Assembly (NCBI RefSeq): GCF_003610405.1
Contig: NZ_RAQC01000001.1
Span: 992,001-1,056,000 of the forward strand
Direction: 5' to 3'
DNA: 64,000 bases
DNA from: Microbacterium sp. AG238
GTDB taxonomy: Bacteria; Actinomycetota; Actinomycetes; Actinomycetales; Microbacteriaceae
Part shown: in pieces, positions 25,535 through 34,213 of the stretch
Layout of the letters: every line of letters begins with the position of its first letter
Position numbering within the stretch: position 1 is the stretch's first letter
The notes under the pieces: model-generated
Databases searched by the model: none
What the model was told of the DNA's origin: nothing
Seen by the model: the letters and a program-made list of their open reading frames with translations, nothing else
Made by a program: the position numbers and the translations under genes

Positions 25535-27845
25535 CGCCCTGCGCCGGTGGCGGTCTCGCCCCCTGATGCCCTCACGCGCCGACCTGGGCCGCACCGGCGA
25601 CGTCCGCCTCGCGGCAGTCCTCCTGGTGTCGATCGTCGCCGCGATCCTCCCCCTGCTGCGTGTCGTCGCCGCCGGCGCATGGCTCGCGGTCGCGGTCGCG
25701 GTGGCCGCGGCGGTGCTGCTGGTCGGCATCGGGCTGCGGCGGCTGCGCACCCCCGCCGTGGTGGTCACCCTCGCTGAACTGGTGACGGCATGCGCGCTCG
25801 TCACGGCGGTCTACTTCGCAGACACCGCGCTCCTCCTCGTCATCCCGACGCCCGGGACCTTCGCCGAGCTGCCGTCGCTCGTCGCCGGCGCGAGCGAGCA
25901 GATCATCAACGGCGTCGCGCCTCTCATCGCCGAGCGACCGTTGGCGGTCATCGCCGTGGCGGCGATCGCCGCGCTGACGGTGCTGCTCGACCACACGGTG
26001 ATCACGGCGCGGATGCCCTTGCTCGCGGCCGTCGCCCTCATCGCGGTCTGGCTGATCCCGGCCCTGTCCGTGCCCGCACCCGTCGACCTCATCGCGTTCA
26101 TCGTCTTCGCGGCCGCGATCCTGCTGCTCATCCGCGCCGAGACCCGCTCGCGCGAGCGAGCGCTCGCCCGGTCCGTCGCCGAGACCGCCGCCGAGGCGCG
26201 GCGAGGCGGCGACGCGGAGCCGCGCGTGCGCCCGGGGCGCGCCGGCGCCGTGCTCGCTGCGGGCCTCGCGGTGACCGCGATCGTGGCCACCGTCATCGTC
26301 GTACCGGAGCTCCCCCGGCCCGCACCGCGCGTCGGAATCGGCACGGGCCCCGCCACCACCATCAATGCCAGCCTCGAACTCGGCGACGATCTGCGTCGCC
26401 CCACCGACGTCGAGGTGCTCACGACGCGAACCAACGCGCCCAGCATGCCGTATCTGCGGGCCGCGACGCTGTCGAGCTTCGACGGCGACGTCTGGGAGCC
26501 CGACCGTGACGAGACGACGCCCCTCACCCCCGAGGCCCTCGGTCCCGTCGTCGCCGACCCCGACATGCGCGTGACGGAGTACCAGACGACCGTCAGCATC
26601 ACGCAGCTCTCGTCGGCGTGGCTGCCGGTCCCCGGTCCCGCCGTGCGCGTCGACGACCTCTCGGGCGGTTGGGAGGCGATGCCCGCCAACCGCACGGTGA
26701 TCGCCGCCGGCGCCGACACGCAGGGACAGGAGTACGTCGCGACGACGCATGTCGTGCGTCCGACACTCGAGCAGATCCAGGCGGCCGGCACGACGACCGA
26801 GGGGCTTCCCGACACGGTCACCCAGCTGCCCGCCGACATGCCCTCCTCGATCGCGCGGACCGCGCTCGACGTCGCATCGGGCGCGGCGAACGATTACGAC
26901 CGGCTCGCCGCGCTGCAGCGCTGGTTCCGCAGCTCGGAGTTCACCTACTCGCTCGACGCTCCGGTGGCCGACGGGTTCGACGGATCGGGCGTGGACGCGA
27001 TCGCGGACTTCCTCGAGGTCCGCAGCGGATACTGCGTGCACTTCGCCTCCGCGTTCGCCGTGATGGCGCGCACCCTCGGCATGCCCTCCCGCATCGTGAT
27101 CGGTTACCTGCCGGGCACGCTGACCGGCCGTGTGGTCGACGGCGAGAGCGTCGCGACCGTTCTGAGCTCGCAGCTGCACGCGTGGCCGGAGGTGTACTTC
27201 GCCGGCATCGGCTGGATCCCGTTCGAGCCCACCAACAGCCTCGGCACCCCCGCGACCTACACCCGCTCGGCACAGCCGCTGCCCGACGACGGCGGGCAGG
27301 ACGTGCCTCCGGCACCCGCGCCGCAGCAGACCGCGACGACCGCGCCGGAGGCCGGGCAGACCCCGACGCCGACGGCGACGACCGGCGCGGGCGCCGACTC
27401 CGGCGCTTCTCCCCTGGCGGTCGTGCTGCCCTACGGCGCCGTCGTCCTCGGTTTCGCGGCACTCGTGCTCTTGCCCGCTCTCGTCGGGGCGGTGCGGCGG
27501 CGCTGGCAGACGAGGGCGGCCGAACGCGGCGATGTCCTCGCGGCCTGGCGGATCGTCCGCGAGAGCGCGCGCGACGTCGGCCTCCGCGTCGACGATGCCG
27601 ACAGCCCTCGCGCCCTCGGCATCCGGCTCGCGGCCGTGCCGACCGTCCCCGCCGGCCGGATCGAGGGCCTGGTCGCCGCCGTCGAGCGGACGAGCTACGG
27701 CGCCCCCGACGGTGCGCGCGATACGGCCGCGGGCCGCGCCGCGGCATCCGATGCCCTCGCCGTCCGCCGCGGGCTGCTCGCGTCGGTCTCGACGCCGCGA
27801 CGCATCGGGGCCGTCCTGCTCCCCCGCGCCCTCGTCCGCGCCTGA
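25521..27845 (+). CDS. TgpA-type membrane transglutaminase-like protein
   Basis: This 774-residue protein is a multi-pass membrane protein with an external transglutaminase-like domain. About eight hydrophobic helices occupy the first 260 residues (DUF3488 region). The papain-like triad is visible as SGYCVHFASAFAVMARTLG (Cys), LHAWPEVYF (His) and IGWIPFEPT (the Asp position is read as Glu, common in actinobacterial homologues). A Pro/Thr/Ala-rich linker leads to one more helix near 650 and a cytoplasmic DUF4129 tail. GTG 25521 lies inside the DUF58 gene. The target of this operon, possibly cell-wall peptides, is unknown. Confidence 0.9.
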   Translation: MPRSDALRRWRSRPLMPSRADLGRTGDVRLAAVLLVSIVAAILPLLRVVAAGAWLAVAVAVAAAVLLVGIGLRRLRTPAVVVTLAELVTACALVTAVYFADTALLLVIPTPGTFAELPSLVAGASEQIINGVAPLIAERPLAVIAVAAIAALTVLLDHTVITARMPLLAAVALIAVWLIPALSVPAPVDLIAFIVFAAAILLLIRAETRSRERALARSVAETAAEARRGGDAEPRVRPGRAGAVLAAGLAVTAIVATVIVVPELPRPAPRVGIGTGPATTINASLELGDDLRRPTDVEVLTTRTNAPSMPYLRAATLSSFDGDVWEPDRDETTPLTPEALGPVVADPDMRVTEYQTTVSITQLSSAWLPVPGPAVRVDDLSGGWEAMPANRTVIAAGADTQGQEYVATTHVVRPTLEQIQAAGTTTEGLPDTVTQLPADMPSSIARTALDVASGAANDYDRLAALQRWFRSSEFTYSLDAPVADGFDGSGVDAIADFLEVRSGYCVHFASAFAVMARTLGMPSRIVIGYLPGTLTGRVVDGESVATVLSSQLHAWPEVYFAGIGWIPFEPTNSLGTPATYTRSAQPLPDDGGQDVPPAPAPQQTATTAPEAGQTPTPTATTGAGADSGASPLAVVLPYGAVVLGFAALVLLPALVGAVRRRWQTRAAERGDVLAAWRIVRESARDVGLRVDDADSPRALGIRLAAVPTVPAGRIEGLVAAVERTSYGAPDGARDTAAGRAAASDALAVRRGLLASVSTPRRIGAVLLPRALVRA

Positions 27846-27868
27846 TCCCCTCCCCCTCCGCACGCCGG

Positions 27869-27934
27869 ATGGGGCGCACTTCCCGACGTCGAGCGCAGAA
27901 GAAACTGCGCCGGATGCCGCGAAGTGCGCCCCAT
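27869..27934. terminator. Long structured hairpin between convergent genes
   Basis: ATGGGGCGCACTT (27869-27881) is perfectly inverted at 27922-27934. Inside, GCGCAG (27893-27898) pairs with CTGCGC (27905-27910) around AAGAAA. It lies between the transglutaminase gene and the symporter gene and can terminate both strands, but the 66-bp two-level structure is larger than a usual terminator. Confidence 0.55.
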
Positions 27935-27951
27935 TCAGGTGAGCGCGAAGG

Positions 27952-29346
27952 TCAGGCCCGGGCCGGCGCCTCCAGCTCGTCCGCGCTGTCGTCGGCGAAC
28001 GGGTCACCCGAACGCTCGGCGTCGTACAGCTCCCGGTCGAGGATGCCCTCGCGCTTGGCCACGATCGTCGGCACGAGCGCCTGGCCCGCGACGTTGACGG
28101 CGGTGCGGCCCATGTCGAGGATCGGGTCGATCGCCAGCAGCAGACCGACCCCCTCGAGGGGCAGGCCCAGGGTCGTCAGGGTCAGCGTCAGCATCACCGT
28201 CGCGCCGGTCGTGCCCGCCGTCGCGGCCGACCCGACCACCGAGACGACGACGATGAGCAGGTACTGGACCGCATTGAGCTCGAGGCCGAAGAACTGCGCG
28301 ACGAAGATCGCCGCGATCGCCGGGTAGATCGCGGCGCAGCCGTCCATCTTGGTCGTCGCGCCGAACGGCACGGCGAACGATGCGTACTCGCGCGGCACAC
28401 CGAGGTTGCGCTCCGTGACGCGCTGGGTCAGCGGGAGGGTGCCGATCGACGAGCGCGACACGAAGGCGAGCTGCACCGCGGGCCAGACGCCCGAGAAGTA
28501 CTGGCGCACCGACAGGCCGTGGGTCTTCAGCAGCACGGGGTACACCACGAACAGCACGAGCGCGAGGCCGATGTAGATGGCGACGGCGAACCAGAGCAGC
28601 GTCGTGAGCTTCTCCCAGCCGTACGTCACAACCGCCGATCCGATGAGTCCGAGGGTGCCGATGGGGGCGATGCGGATGATCCACCACAGCACGCGCTGAA
28701 CGACCTTCAGTGCCGACTCGGTGAACGACACGAAAGCCTCGGCGCGCTTGCCGAGCTTGAGGGCCGCGATGCCGATGGCGACCGAGATCACGATGATCTG
28801 GAGCACGTTGTACCCGACGCTCGAGCTGGCGGCCCCCGTCTCGGGATTGATCGAGGTCGACACCGACAGCCCGAGGAAGTTCTGCGGGATGAGCCCCGTC
28901 AGGAAGCTCCACCACGAACCGACGCTCGAGGGGACGTCGGGGGTGAGCTCGCCGGCGTCGACGCGCGCGCCGGGCTGGATCGTCACGCCCAGCACGATGC
29001 CGATCGTCACGGCGATCAGTGCGGTGATCCCGAACCACAGCAGGGTCTGACCCGCCAGGCGCGCGGCGTTCGTGACGTTGCGCAGCTGCGTGATCGAGGC
29101 GACGATCGCGAGGAAGATCAGCGGAACGACGGCCGTGCGCAGCAGCGTGACGTACCCGCTGCCGATCGTCGACAGTGTCGCTGCGAGCCCGTTGGGGTTG
29201 CCCTCGGCGTCCGGGCCGAGCTGGCGTGCCAGCAGGCCGAGGAGGACGCCCGCGACGAGGGCGATCGTGATCTGGAAACCGAACGAGCGGTAGAAGGGCT
29301 TCTTCCGCTTCGCCGGGGCGTCGTGCTTCGAGGTGGCAGAACTCAT
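27952..29346 (-). CDS. Dicarboxylate/amino acid:cation symporter (DAACS family)
   Basis: This 464-residue transporter of the GltP/DctA family takes up glutamate, aspartate or C4-dicarboxylates with protons or sodium. Eight or more helices are evident; the re-entrant loop SRSSIGTLPLTQRV, the FGATTKMDGCAAIYPAIAAIFVAQFFG segment (cut here in two for its key residues: TKMDG and AIFVAQ) and the second loop TAGTTGATVML match the family. ATG 29346 follows AGGAG; the frame continues upstream without support. It is convergent with the transglutaminase operon. Confidence 0.92.
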   Translation of the reverse strand: MSSATSKHDAPAKRKKPFYRSFGFQITIALVAGVLLGLLARQLGPDAEGNPNGLAATLSTIGSGYVTLLRTAVVPLIFLAIVASITQLRNVTNAARLAGQTLLWFGITALIAVTIGIVLGVTIQPGARVDAGELTPDVPSSVGSWWSFLTGLIPQNFLGLSVSTSINPETGAASSSVGYNVLQIIVISVAIGIAALKLGKRAEAFVSFTESALKVVQRVLWWIIRIAPIGTLGLIGSAVVTYGWEKLTTLLWFAVAIYIGLALVLFVVYPVLLKTHGLSVRQYFSGVWPAVQLAFVSRSSIGTLPLTQRVTERNLGVPREYASFAVPFGATTKMDGCAAIYPAIAAIFVAQFFGLELNAVQYLLIVVVSVVGSAATAGTTGATVMLTLTLTTLGLPLEGVGLLLAIDPILDMGRTAVNVAGQALVPTIVAKREGILDRELYDAERSGDPFADDSADELEAPARA

Positions 29347-29533
29347 GGTGGTGCTCCTGAGGGGATGACGTCGCGATGGCGACCCACCGACGCTAAACCC
29401 GATTCGGGGCCGTCGGGGCCATATGACTCTTCGTGACGACCTCCGAATGCTCCGCGCCGTCGCATTCGGGACAGGGTGGCTCTGATGCCTGCCGGAGTCC
29501 GCAGCCGGCCGATGCGGGCCGTCGTCGCCGGCG

Positions 29534-29539
29534 CAGAAT
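29534..29539 (+). promoter_or_regulatory. -10-like element of the HD-domain gene
   Basis: CAGAAT, six bases before ATG 29546; it lacks the leading T of the other elements. Confidence 0.35.
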
Positions 29540-29545
29540 GAGCGC

Positions 29546-30154
29546 ATGACCCGCGATCTCGATGACCTCCTCGCTCCGCCCACACCCACGGCGTTGCTCG
29601 CACTCGAGGCCGTGCGCCGGTGGTCGTCGCCCGCGCTCGTTGATCACGGCATCCGGTCGTGGGCCTGGGCGCGGCTGCGCGCCGAAGCGCTCGGGCTCGA
29701 CCACGACGCCGAGGTCCTCTACGTCGCCGCGATGCTCCACGACCTCGGTGTCACCCCCGCCTTCGACGCCCACGAGATCGCCTTCGAATCGGCCGGCGGC
29801 GCCGCGGGGTGGCTCTTCGCGGCCGGCGCCGGGTGGCCCGTGGAACGCCGCGAACGGGTGCGCGAGATCATCGAGCGCCACATGTGGCTGAGCGTCGATC
29901 CGGCGCTCGATCCCGAGGGCCACCTGCTCGAAGTGGCGACGAGCCTCGACGTCTCGGGAGTCGCTCCCGAGCTGTGGGATGCCGACATCCTGCGGGCGGT
30001 CACGCAGCGGCATCCCCGCCGCGACTTCTCCGCGCAGTTCGCGGGGTGCATCCACGCGCAGGCGCGCCGTAAGCCCGCCACTCCCGCAGCCCGGCTCGAC
30101 GCGTCGCAGCGTATCGCCGAGGGCGGGCGCGTGTGGGACGGCATCCTGGCATGA
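29546..30154 (+). CDS. HD-domain phosphohydrolase-like protein
   Basis: This 202-residue protein has the HD metal motif: a first His in DHGIRSWAWARLRAE, the HD pair in YVAAMLHDLGV, and downstream His/Asp in EIIERHMWLSVDP and TSLDVSG. Members include nucleotide phosphohydrolases and cyanamide-hydratase-like enzymes; the spacing resembles the latter group but the substrate is not determined. Monocistronic, with a terminator immediately after the stop codon. Confidence 0.82.
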   Translation: MTRDLDDLLAPPTPTALLALEAVRRWSSPALVDHGIRSWAWARLRAEALGLDHDAEVLYVAAMLHDLGVTPAFDAHEIAFESAGGAAGWLFAAGAGWPVERRERVREIIERHMWLSVDPALDPEGHLLEVATSLDVSGVAPELWDADILRAVTQRHPRRDFSAQFAGCIHAQARRKPATPAARLDASQRIAEGGRVWDGILA

Positions 30155-30190
30155 CGAAGGGCGCCACCCTCGCGGTGTGACGCCCTTCGT
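30154..30190 (+). terminator. Terminator after the HD-domain gene
   Basis: ACGAAGGGCG (30154-30163) pairs with CGCCCTTCGT (30181-30190), with an inner CACC/GGTG helix. It starts at the last base of the stop codon and ends two bases before the 3' end of the opposing tRNA gene, so it may also end the tRNA transcript. Confidence 0.7.
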
Positions 30191-30192
30191 TC

Positions 30193-30284
30193 TGGCGGAA
30201 GTGACAGGATTTGAACCTGCGAGGCGAGTTACCCCGCCTACATGGATTCCAGCCATGCTCCTTAGGCCGCTCGGACACACTTCC
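30193..30284 (-). tRNA. tRNA-Ser (anticodon GGA)
   Basis: On the minus strand the acceptor GGAAGTG pairs with CACTTCC, discriminator G, and an encoded CCA end (30193-30195). The anticodon stem CATGG/CCATG holds loop CTGGAAT with anticodon GGA. A long variable arm (about GGCGGGGTAACTCGCC) and the T loop GTTCAAATC complete a 92-nt class II tRNA. It reads UCC and UCU serine codons. Confidence 0.96.
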
Positions 30285-30346
30285 GTCGTCGAGTTTATCA
30301 GTCCCCGGCCCCCTCTCCCGCCGCCTCGCCCTCGGGGGCACGGAGC

Positions 30347-30352
30347 TAGGCT
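30347..30352 (+). promoter_or_regulatory. -10 element of the lactonase-family gene
   Basis: TAGGCT, six bases before GTG 30359. Confidence 0.5.
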
Positions 30353-30358
30353 CGTGAC

Positions 30359-31399
30359 GTGACTGATTCCTCTCTCGTCCTGGTCGCCAACGCGGGTGAC
30401 AGCAGCATCAGCGTCTTCCGGCTCGACGGCGACGCTCTCGAACGCGTCTTCGTCGCCGAGGGCCTCACCGGCACCGGCACCTTCGCGATCGACGGCGAGC
30501 GCGATCTCGTCTACGCCGGCATCAAGGGTGCGGCCTCGGACGAGCCCGCGGCGATCGTCACGCTCTCGCTCGATCGCGGCACGGGTGAGCTCACCCCCGC
30601 GTCGCGGTTCCCGCTGCCGGACGGATCGGTCAGCTACATCGCGCTGACCCGCGGCGGCACGGCTCTGCTGGCGGCGTCGTACGGCGGCGACTACGGGTTC
30701 GTCGCCCCCATCGCCGATGGCACGATCCTCGAGCCCACCGGGCGCGTGCAGTTCGCCAAGCTCCACTCCGTGCTGCCTTCGTCCGACGGCCGGTTCGCGT
30801 ATTTCGTCTCGCTCGGAGACGACCTCGTGGGGCAGTTCGCCCTCGGCGACGACCTGTCGCTGACTCCAGTCGGATCAGGCACGGCCGCGGCACCAGCCGG
30901 CAGCGGCCCCCGCCACCTCGTGCTCAACAGCGCCGAAGACGCCGTGTACGTCATGACCGAGTACTCCGGAGAGGTGCTGCACTACGCACGCGACCGTGAG
31001 ACGGGCGCTCTCGAGCTTCGTTCGCAGGCCAACGCCGTCGATCCCGCGGCCGGGCTCGCGCGCGGCGAGATCGGCGGCGACCCCGTCGCCAACCACGCTG
31101 TCTGGGGCGCTGACATCCATTTCGGTGCGGACGAGCGGTTCCTGTGGATCTCGGAGCGCTCGACCAGCACGCTGGGCGCAGCTCCCGTCGCCGAAGACGG
31201 CACCGTGCACGACGTCTCGACTTTCATCCCCACGGAGCCGCAGCCGCGTGGGTTCGTTCTCTCGCCGTCCGGAGACCGTCTGATCGCTGCGGGCGAGAAG
31301 TCACGCACGGTGTCGCTCTACGCCGTCGACGGCGCCGAGCTGACGCTGCTCGAGCAGGCCGAGACCGGCGCGGGCGCCAACTGGGTCCGCTTCGCCTGA
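30359..31399 (+). CDS. Lactonase-family seven-bladed beta-propeller protein
   Basis: This 346-residue protein is built of YncE/Pgl-type propeller blades, for example SISVFRLDGDALERVF near the start and GFVLSPSGDRLIAAGEKSR near the end. The family includes 6-phosphogluconolactonases, but many members bind other ligands, so the enzymatic role is uncertain. The HLVLNSAEDAVYVMTE and HFGADERFLWISER segments hold the conserved blade signature. No signal peptide is seen, so it is cytoplasmic. The siderophore-interacting gene follows on the same strand but has its own promoter. Confidence 0.82.
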   Translation: MTDSSLVLVANAGDSSISVFRLDGDALERVFVAEGLTGTGTFAIDGERDLVYAGIKGAASDEPAAIVTLSLDRGTGELTPASRFPLPDGSVSYIALTRGGTALLAASYGGDYGFVAPIADGTILEPTGRVQFAKLHSVLPSSDGRFAYFVSLGDDLVGQFALGDDLSLTPVGSGTAAAPAGSGPRHLVLNSAEDAVYVMTEYSGEVLHYARDRETGALELRSQANAVDPAAGLARGEIGGDPVANHAVWGADIHFGADERFLWISERSTSTLGAAPVAEDGTVHDVSTFIPTEPQPRGFVLSPSGDRLIAAGEKSRTVSLYAVDGAELTLLEQAETGAGANWVRFA

Positions 31400-31443
31400 C
31401 CCGCTGCGTCGGGGCTGATGAGCCCACAACCGGTGAGCCCCGG

Positions 31444-31449
31444 TACCGT
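31444..31449 (+). promoter_or_regulatory. -10 element inside the annotated head of the SIP gene
   Basis: TACCGT, seven bases before GTG 31457; it argues that the true start is 31457, not 31418. Confidence 0.45.
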
Positions 31450-31456
31450 GGGTGAG

Positions 31457-32233
31457 GTGGCCCTCTCCTCTCGCACCGCACCCCGCACGCCCCGTCCGAG
31501 CATCGAGCTCGAGGTCGTCGGAACCGAACGGCTCTCGGCGCACCTGGTGCGCGTCGTTCTCGGCGGCGACGGCTTCGCCGCGTTCCAGAACCGGCCCGAG
31601 ACCGACAAGTACGTCAAGCTGAAGTTCGCCACCCCCGCTCCCGAGTCGGCGCCCGTGACCCGCACCTACACGGTCCGTCGGGTGGATGCCGTCGCCGGCA
31701 CGCTGTCGATCGACTTCGTGGTCCATGGCGACGAGGGCCTCGCCGGGCCGTGGGCGGCGCGGGCACAGGTGGGCGACCGGATCGAGCTGATGGGGCCGGG
31801 CGGCGGTTACGCACCGGATGCCGCGGCCGACTGGCATCTGTTCGCGGGCGATCTCTCGGCGGTTCCGGCGATCGCCGCGGCCCTCGAAGCGCTTCCGTCG
31901 GACGCGGTCGGACACGCGTTCGTCGAGGTGGAGTCCGACGACGCGATCCTGCCGATCGAGGCTCCGGCCGGCGTCGAGATCGAGTGGATCGTCGACCCTG
32001 CCCACGACGCCGATGCTCTCTCCGCCGTCGTGCGGCAGTACGACTGGCCGACAGGTGACGTGCAGGTCTTCGCGCACGGCGAGCGCGAGTCGATGAAGGC
32101 CCTGCGTCGCGTGCTGTTCGACGAGCGCGGACTCGAGCGCGGCCGGGTCTCGCTGTCGGGCTACTGGGCCCGCGGTCGCACCGAGGACCGCTTCCAGGCT
32201 GAGAAGCGCGAGCCCATCGGGCAGATCCTCTGA
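31457..32233 (+). CDS. Siderophore-interacting flavoprotein (ferric-siderophore reductase)
   Basis: This 258-residue FAD/NAD(P)H reductase releases iron from imported ferric siderophores by reduction. The FAD-binding RTYTVRRVD motif and the GDEGLAGPWAARAQVGD segment match the SIP family; the C-terminal domain ends GYWARGRTEDRF, also conserved. An ATG at 31418 in frame would add 13 residues, but TACCGT (31444-31449) sits seven bases before GTG 31457, so the shorter form is preferred. No siderophore transporter lies nearby. Confidence 0.88.
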   Translation: MALSSRTAPRTPRPSIELEVVGTERLSAHLVRVVLGGDGFAAFQNRPETDKYVKLKFATPAPESAPVTRTYTVRRVDAVAGTLSIDFVVHGDEGLAGPWAARAQVGDRIELMGPGGGYAPDAAADWHLFAGDLSAVPAIAAALEALPSDAVGHAFVEVESDDAILPIEAPAGVEIEWIVDPAHDADALSAVVRQYDWPTGDVQVFAHGERESMKALRRVLFDERGLERGRVSLSGYWARGRTEDRFQAEKREPIGQIL

Positions 32234-32245
32234 GCTCCGCTTCGC

Positions 32246-32443
32246 TCATTCGACCTCGTCGGAGAAGATCTCCTCGATCGTGCATCCGAACGCCCGCGCG
32301 AGCCGGAACGCCAGCGGCAGCGACGGATCGAAGCGCCCCCGTTCGATCGAGATGACGGTCTGACGCGACACCCCGAGCTCATCGGCGAGGCGCTGCTGCG
32401 ACCACCCGCGGTCGTGTCGGCGCTCGGCCACCGAGTTCTCCAC
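32246..32443 (-). CDS. XRE-family helix-turn-helix regulator
   Basis: This 65-residue protein is a single Cro/C1-type DNA-binding domain: RGWSQQRLADELGVSRQTVI with ISIERGRFDPSLPLAFRLA and FGCTIEEIF following. The short form, without a ligand domain, matches regulators that pair with a membrane protein. GTG 32443 lies two bases after the stop of the membrane gene, so they form one operon; the longer open frame is not supported. Confidence 0.88.
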   Translation of the reverse strand: MENSVAERRHDRGWSQQRLADELGVSRQTVISIERGRFDPSLPLAFRLARAFGCTIEEIFSDEVE

Positions 32444-32445
32444 GG

Positions 32446-32931
32446 TCAGCCGCGCCGCTGCTGCGCGAGATAGCGCACCGCGACCGACGCCATGGCGATG
32501 AGCAGCACGGCTGACAGTGCGATCAGGGTCGGGATCTCGACCCGGGTGAACGCCAGGATCGCCGTGCCGAGGCCCACGATCAGAAGCGTGTCGATGAGGG
32601 CACCGCTCGAGGCCCGCTCGAACCATCGCGCCTCGACCGACTGCTCGGGCTGCTCGGTGATTCCCCGCAGAGTCGATCGGTCGACGAACGCCACCCAGGC
32701 GAAGCCGACGCACGGGGCGAGGGTGAGGGCCACGATCACGACCGCTCCGATGACCGGCTGCGATCCCGCGCCTCCCGTCGCGACCACGACCGCCGCGAGC
32801 GCCGACGACACGAGCGCGCCGACGGGGATGGCGACCCAGAGCGCGGAGTGCCGGCGGCCGCCGAACCTCATGCGTCCCCAGTGGGAGCGCGTGTCGGCGG
32901 TGGACGACGTGTCGCGGTTCTCGTTCATCAT
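32446..32931 (-). CDS. Four-helix membrane protein paired with XRE regulator
   Basis: This 161-residue protein has four hydrophobic helices (about 30-50, 58-78, 103-122 and 128-148) and a basic N-terminus after a polar head of 25 residues. It resembles uncharacterised membrane proteins encoded directly before a 65-residue XRE regulator in many Gram-positives. A role in sensing for that regulator is inference. Tandem ATGs lie at 32931 and 32928, with GAGGGA upstream. Confidence 0.82.
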   Translation of the reverse strand: MMNENRDTSSTADTRSHWGRMRFGGRRHSALWVAIPVGALVSSALAAVVVATGGAGSQPVIGAVVIVALTLAPCVGFAWVAFVDRSTLRGITEQPEQSVEARWFERASSGALIDTLLIVGLGTAILAFTRVEIPTLIALSAVLLIAMASVAVRYLAQQRRG

Positions 32932-32950
32932 TCCCTCAGTGTCAAGCGAG

Positions 32951-32977
32951 CTTTACTGTAAACCGTACTTTACACAC
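32951..32977. promoter_or_regulatory. AT-rich promoter/operator of the membrane protein-XRE operon
   Basis: CTTTACTGTAAAC contains the near-palindrome TTTACTGTAAA, and ACTTTACACAC repeats half of it 16 bp on. This stretch is strikingly AT-rich for the window and lies 20 bp before the operon, a plausible self-regulation site. Confidence 0.45.
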
Positions 32978-33029
32978 TTTTTCCCAGCCGGCGGGAATGC
33001 CCTGGCCTGCCCCGACGGTTCACATCCCC

Positions 33030-33665
33030 ATGACCACTGTGGGAATCATCGGAGCAGGACACATCGGAAGCGCTCTCGCCGAGGGGCTCGTCGCACGCGG
33101 CTACGACGTCGTGATCGCCAACTCGCGCGGGCCCGAGACGCTCACCGACCTCGTCGCGAAGCTCGGCGAGCACGCGCGCGCCGCGACCGCCCAGGAGGCA
33201 GCGGAGGCAGCGGACTGGGCCGTCGTCACTGTGCCGCTCAAGGCGCTCGAGGACATCCCCGCCGAACCGCTCGCCGGCAAGATCGTCCTCGACACGAACA
33301 ACTACTACTGGGAGCGCGACGGCCGGATCGCCGAGCTGGAGGAGAAGCGCACCACGACATCCGAGATGGCTCAGCGCCACTTCGCCGAGTCGAAGGTCGT
33401 GAAGGCGTTCAACCACATCCCCGCCGCCGACATCAACACCGGCGGCTCCCCTGCCGGAACGCCCGACCGTCGCGCGCTCGCGGCTGCGAGCGACCACCCC
33501 GAGGCCGTCGCGCACGTCACCGCGCTCTACGACGACTTCGGCTTCGACACCGTCGACATCGGTTCGCTGGCCGACAGCTGGCGCGTCGAACGCGACCAGC
33601 CCGCCTACGTCGTGCGGCAGAACGCCGACGAGCTACGCGCCAACCTCGCCCGCGCCCAGCGCTGA
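33030..33665 (+). CDS. NADPH/F420-type oxidoreductase, Rossmann fold
   Basis: This 211-residue protein opens with the dinucleotide motif TVGIIGAGHIGSALAEGL and carries VIANSRGPETL after the second strand, both typical of the F420-dependent NADP reductase/ProC-like superfamily. KVVKAFNHIPAADI and GDYDD-like FGFDTVDIGSLADSWRVE match that family. F420 use cannot be read from sequence. It is divergent from the XRE operon. ATG 33030 is chosen because the fold starts there. Confidence 0.82.
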   Translation: MTTVGIIGAGHIGSALAEGLVARGYDVVIANSRGPETLTDLVAKLGEHARAATAQEAAEAADWAVVTVPLKALEDIPAEPLAGKIVLDTNNYYWERDGRIAELEEKRTTTSEMAQRHFAESKVVKAFNHIPAADINTGGSPAGTPDRRALAAASDHPEAVAHVTALYDDFGFDTVDIGSLADSWRVERDQPAYVVRQNADELRANLARAQR

Positions 33666-33705
33666 GCGGAGCATCGAAACGCCCACGCGGGCCTGTTCGA
33701 GCGGA

Positions 33706-34203
33706 TCACCATCCCATCGAACCGGGGACGCCCTTGAACGGGCCCGCGAGGTTCGACGTCACCCAGCCGCCGTAGAAGCCGCCGGGCTGAGGCACGACGA
33801 CCTCGCCGTCGACGGTGCACCGGTCCATGCCGCCCGCATAGACGGCGACGCGGCCGACGAGCTCTTCGTATCCCGGCGACGGGTCGGGGTAGCCCCACGC
33901 TGCGCGCTCGCGCACCGCCGTGCCGCGTACGACGTCGAAGTACTCGGCCGCGCCTTTGAACTCGCAGTACGAGCTGCCGACCGCAGGAACCAGCGAGCCG
34001 GGCACGAACGCCGCGGCCGGCAGGTAGTACACGGGCGGATGACTCGTCTCGAGCACCCGCACCACGTCGTCGGTGTCGACGATCGTGATGGCGGCGAAGT
34101 CGATCGTCACGCGCGCGTGAACGCGTTCGAGACGCGGCGGACGAGGGTAGTCCCAGATGGACTCCTGTCCGGGACCGACGGGGTCGGGGGTGGGGCGGCG
34201 CAT
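33706..34203 (-). CDS. DUF427 domain protein
   Basis: This 165-residue soluble protein of unknown biochemical role has the DUF427 signature: LETSHPPVYYLP, EFKGAAEYFDV and the GYPDPSPGYEEL segment. DUF427 proteins often occur singly in actinobacteria. The ATG at 34203 begins MRRPTPDPV; the longer frame to 34257 overlaps the neighbouring DUF3054 gene and is less likely. It is convergent with the Rossmann oxidoreductase gene. Confidence 0.85.
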   Translation of the reverse strand: MRRPTPDPVGPGQESIWDYPRPPRLERVHARVTIDFAAITIVDTDDVVRVLETSHPPVYYLPAAAFVPGSLVPAVGSSYCEFKGAAEYFDVVRGTAVRERAAWGYPDPSPGYEELVGRVAVYAGGMDRCTVDGEVVVPQPGGFYGGWVTSNLAGPFKGVPGSMGW

Positions 34204-34213
34204 GCCCGACAGG

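Noticed and set aside
25572..28007. 811-codon minus-strand open frame over the transglutaminase gene
   Set aside because: Composition is dominated by Arg, Gly, Asp and Glu, no domain is visible, and the opposite strand has a complete transglutaminase triad.
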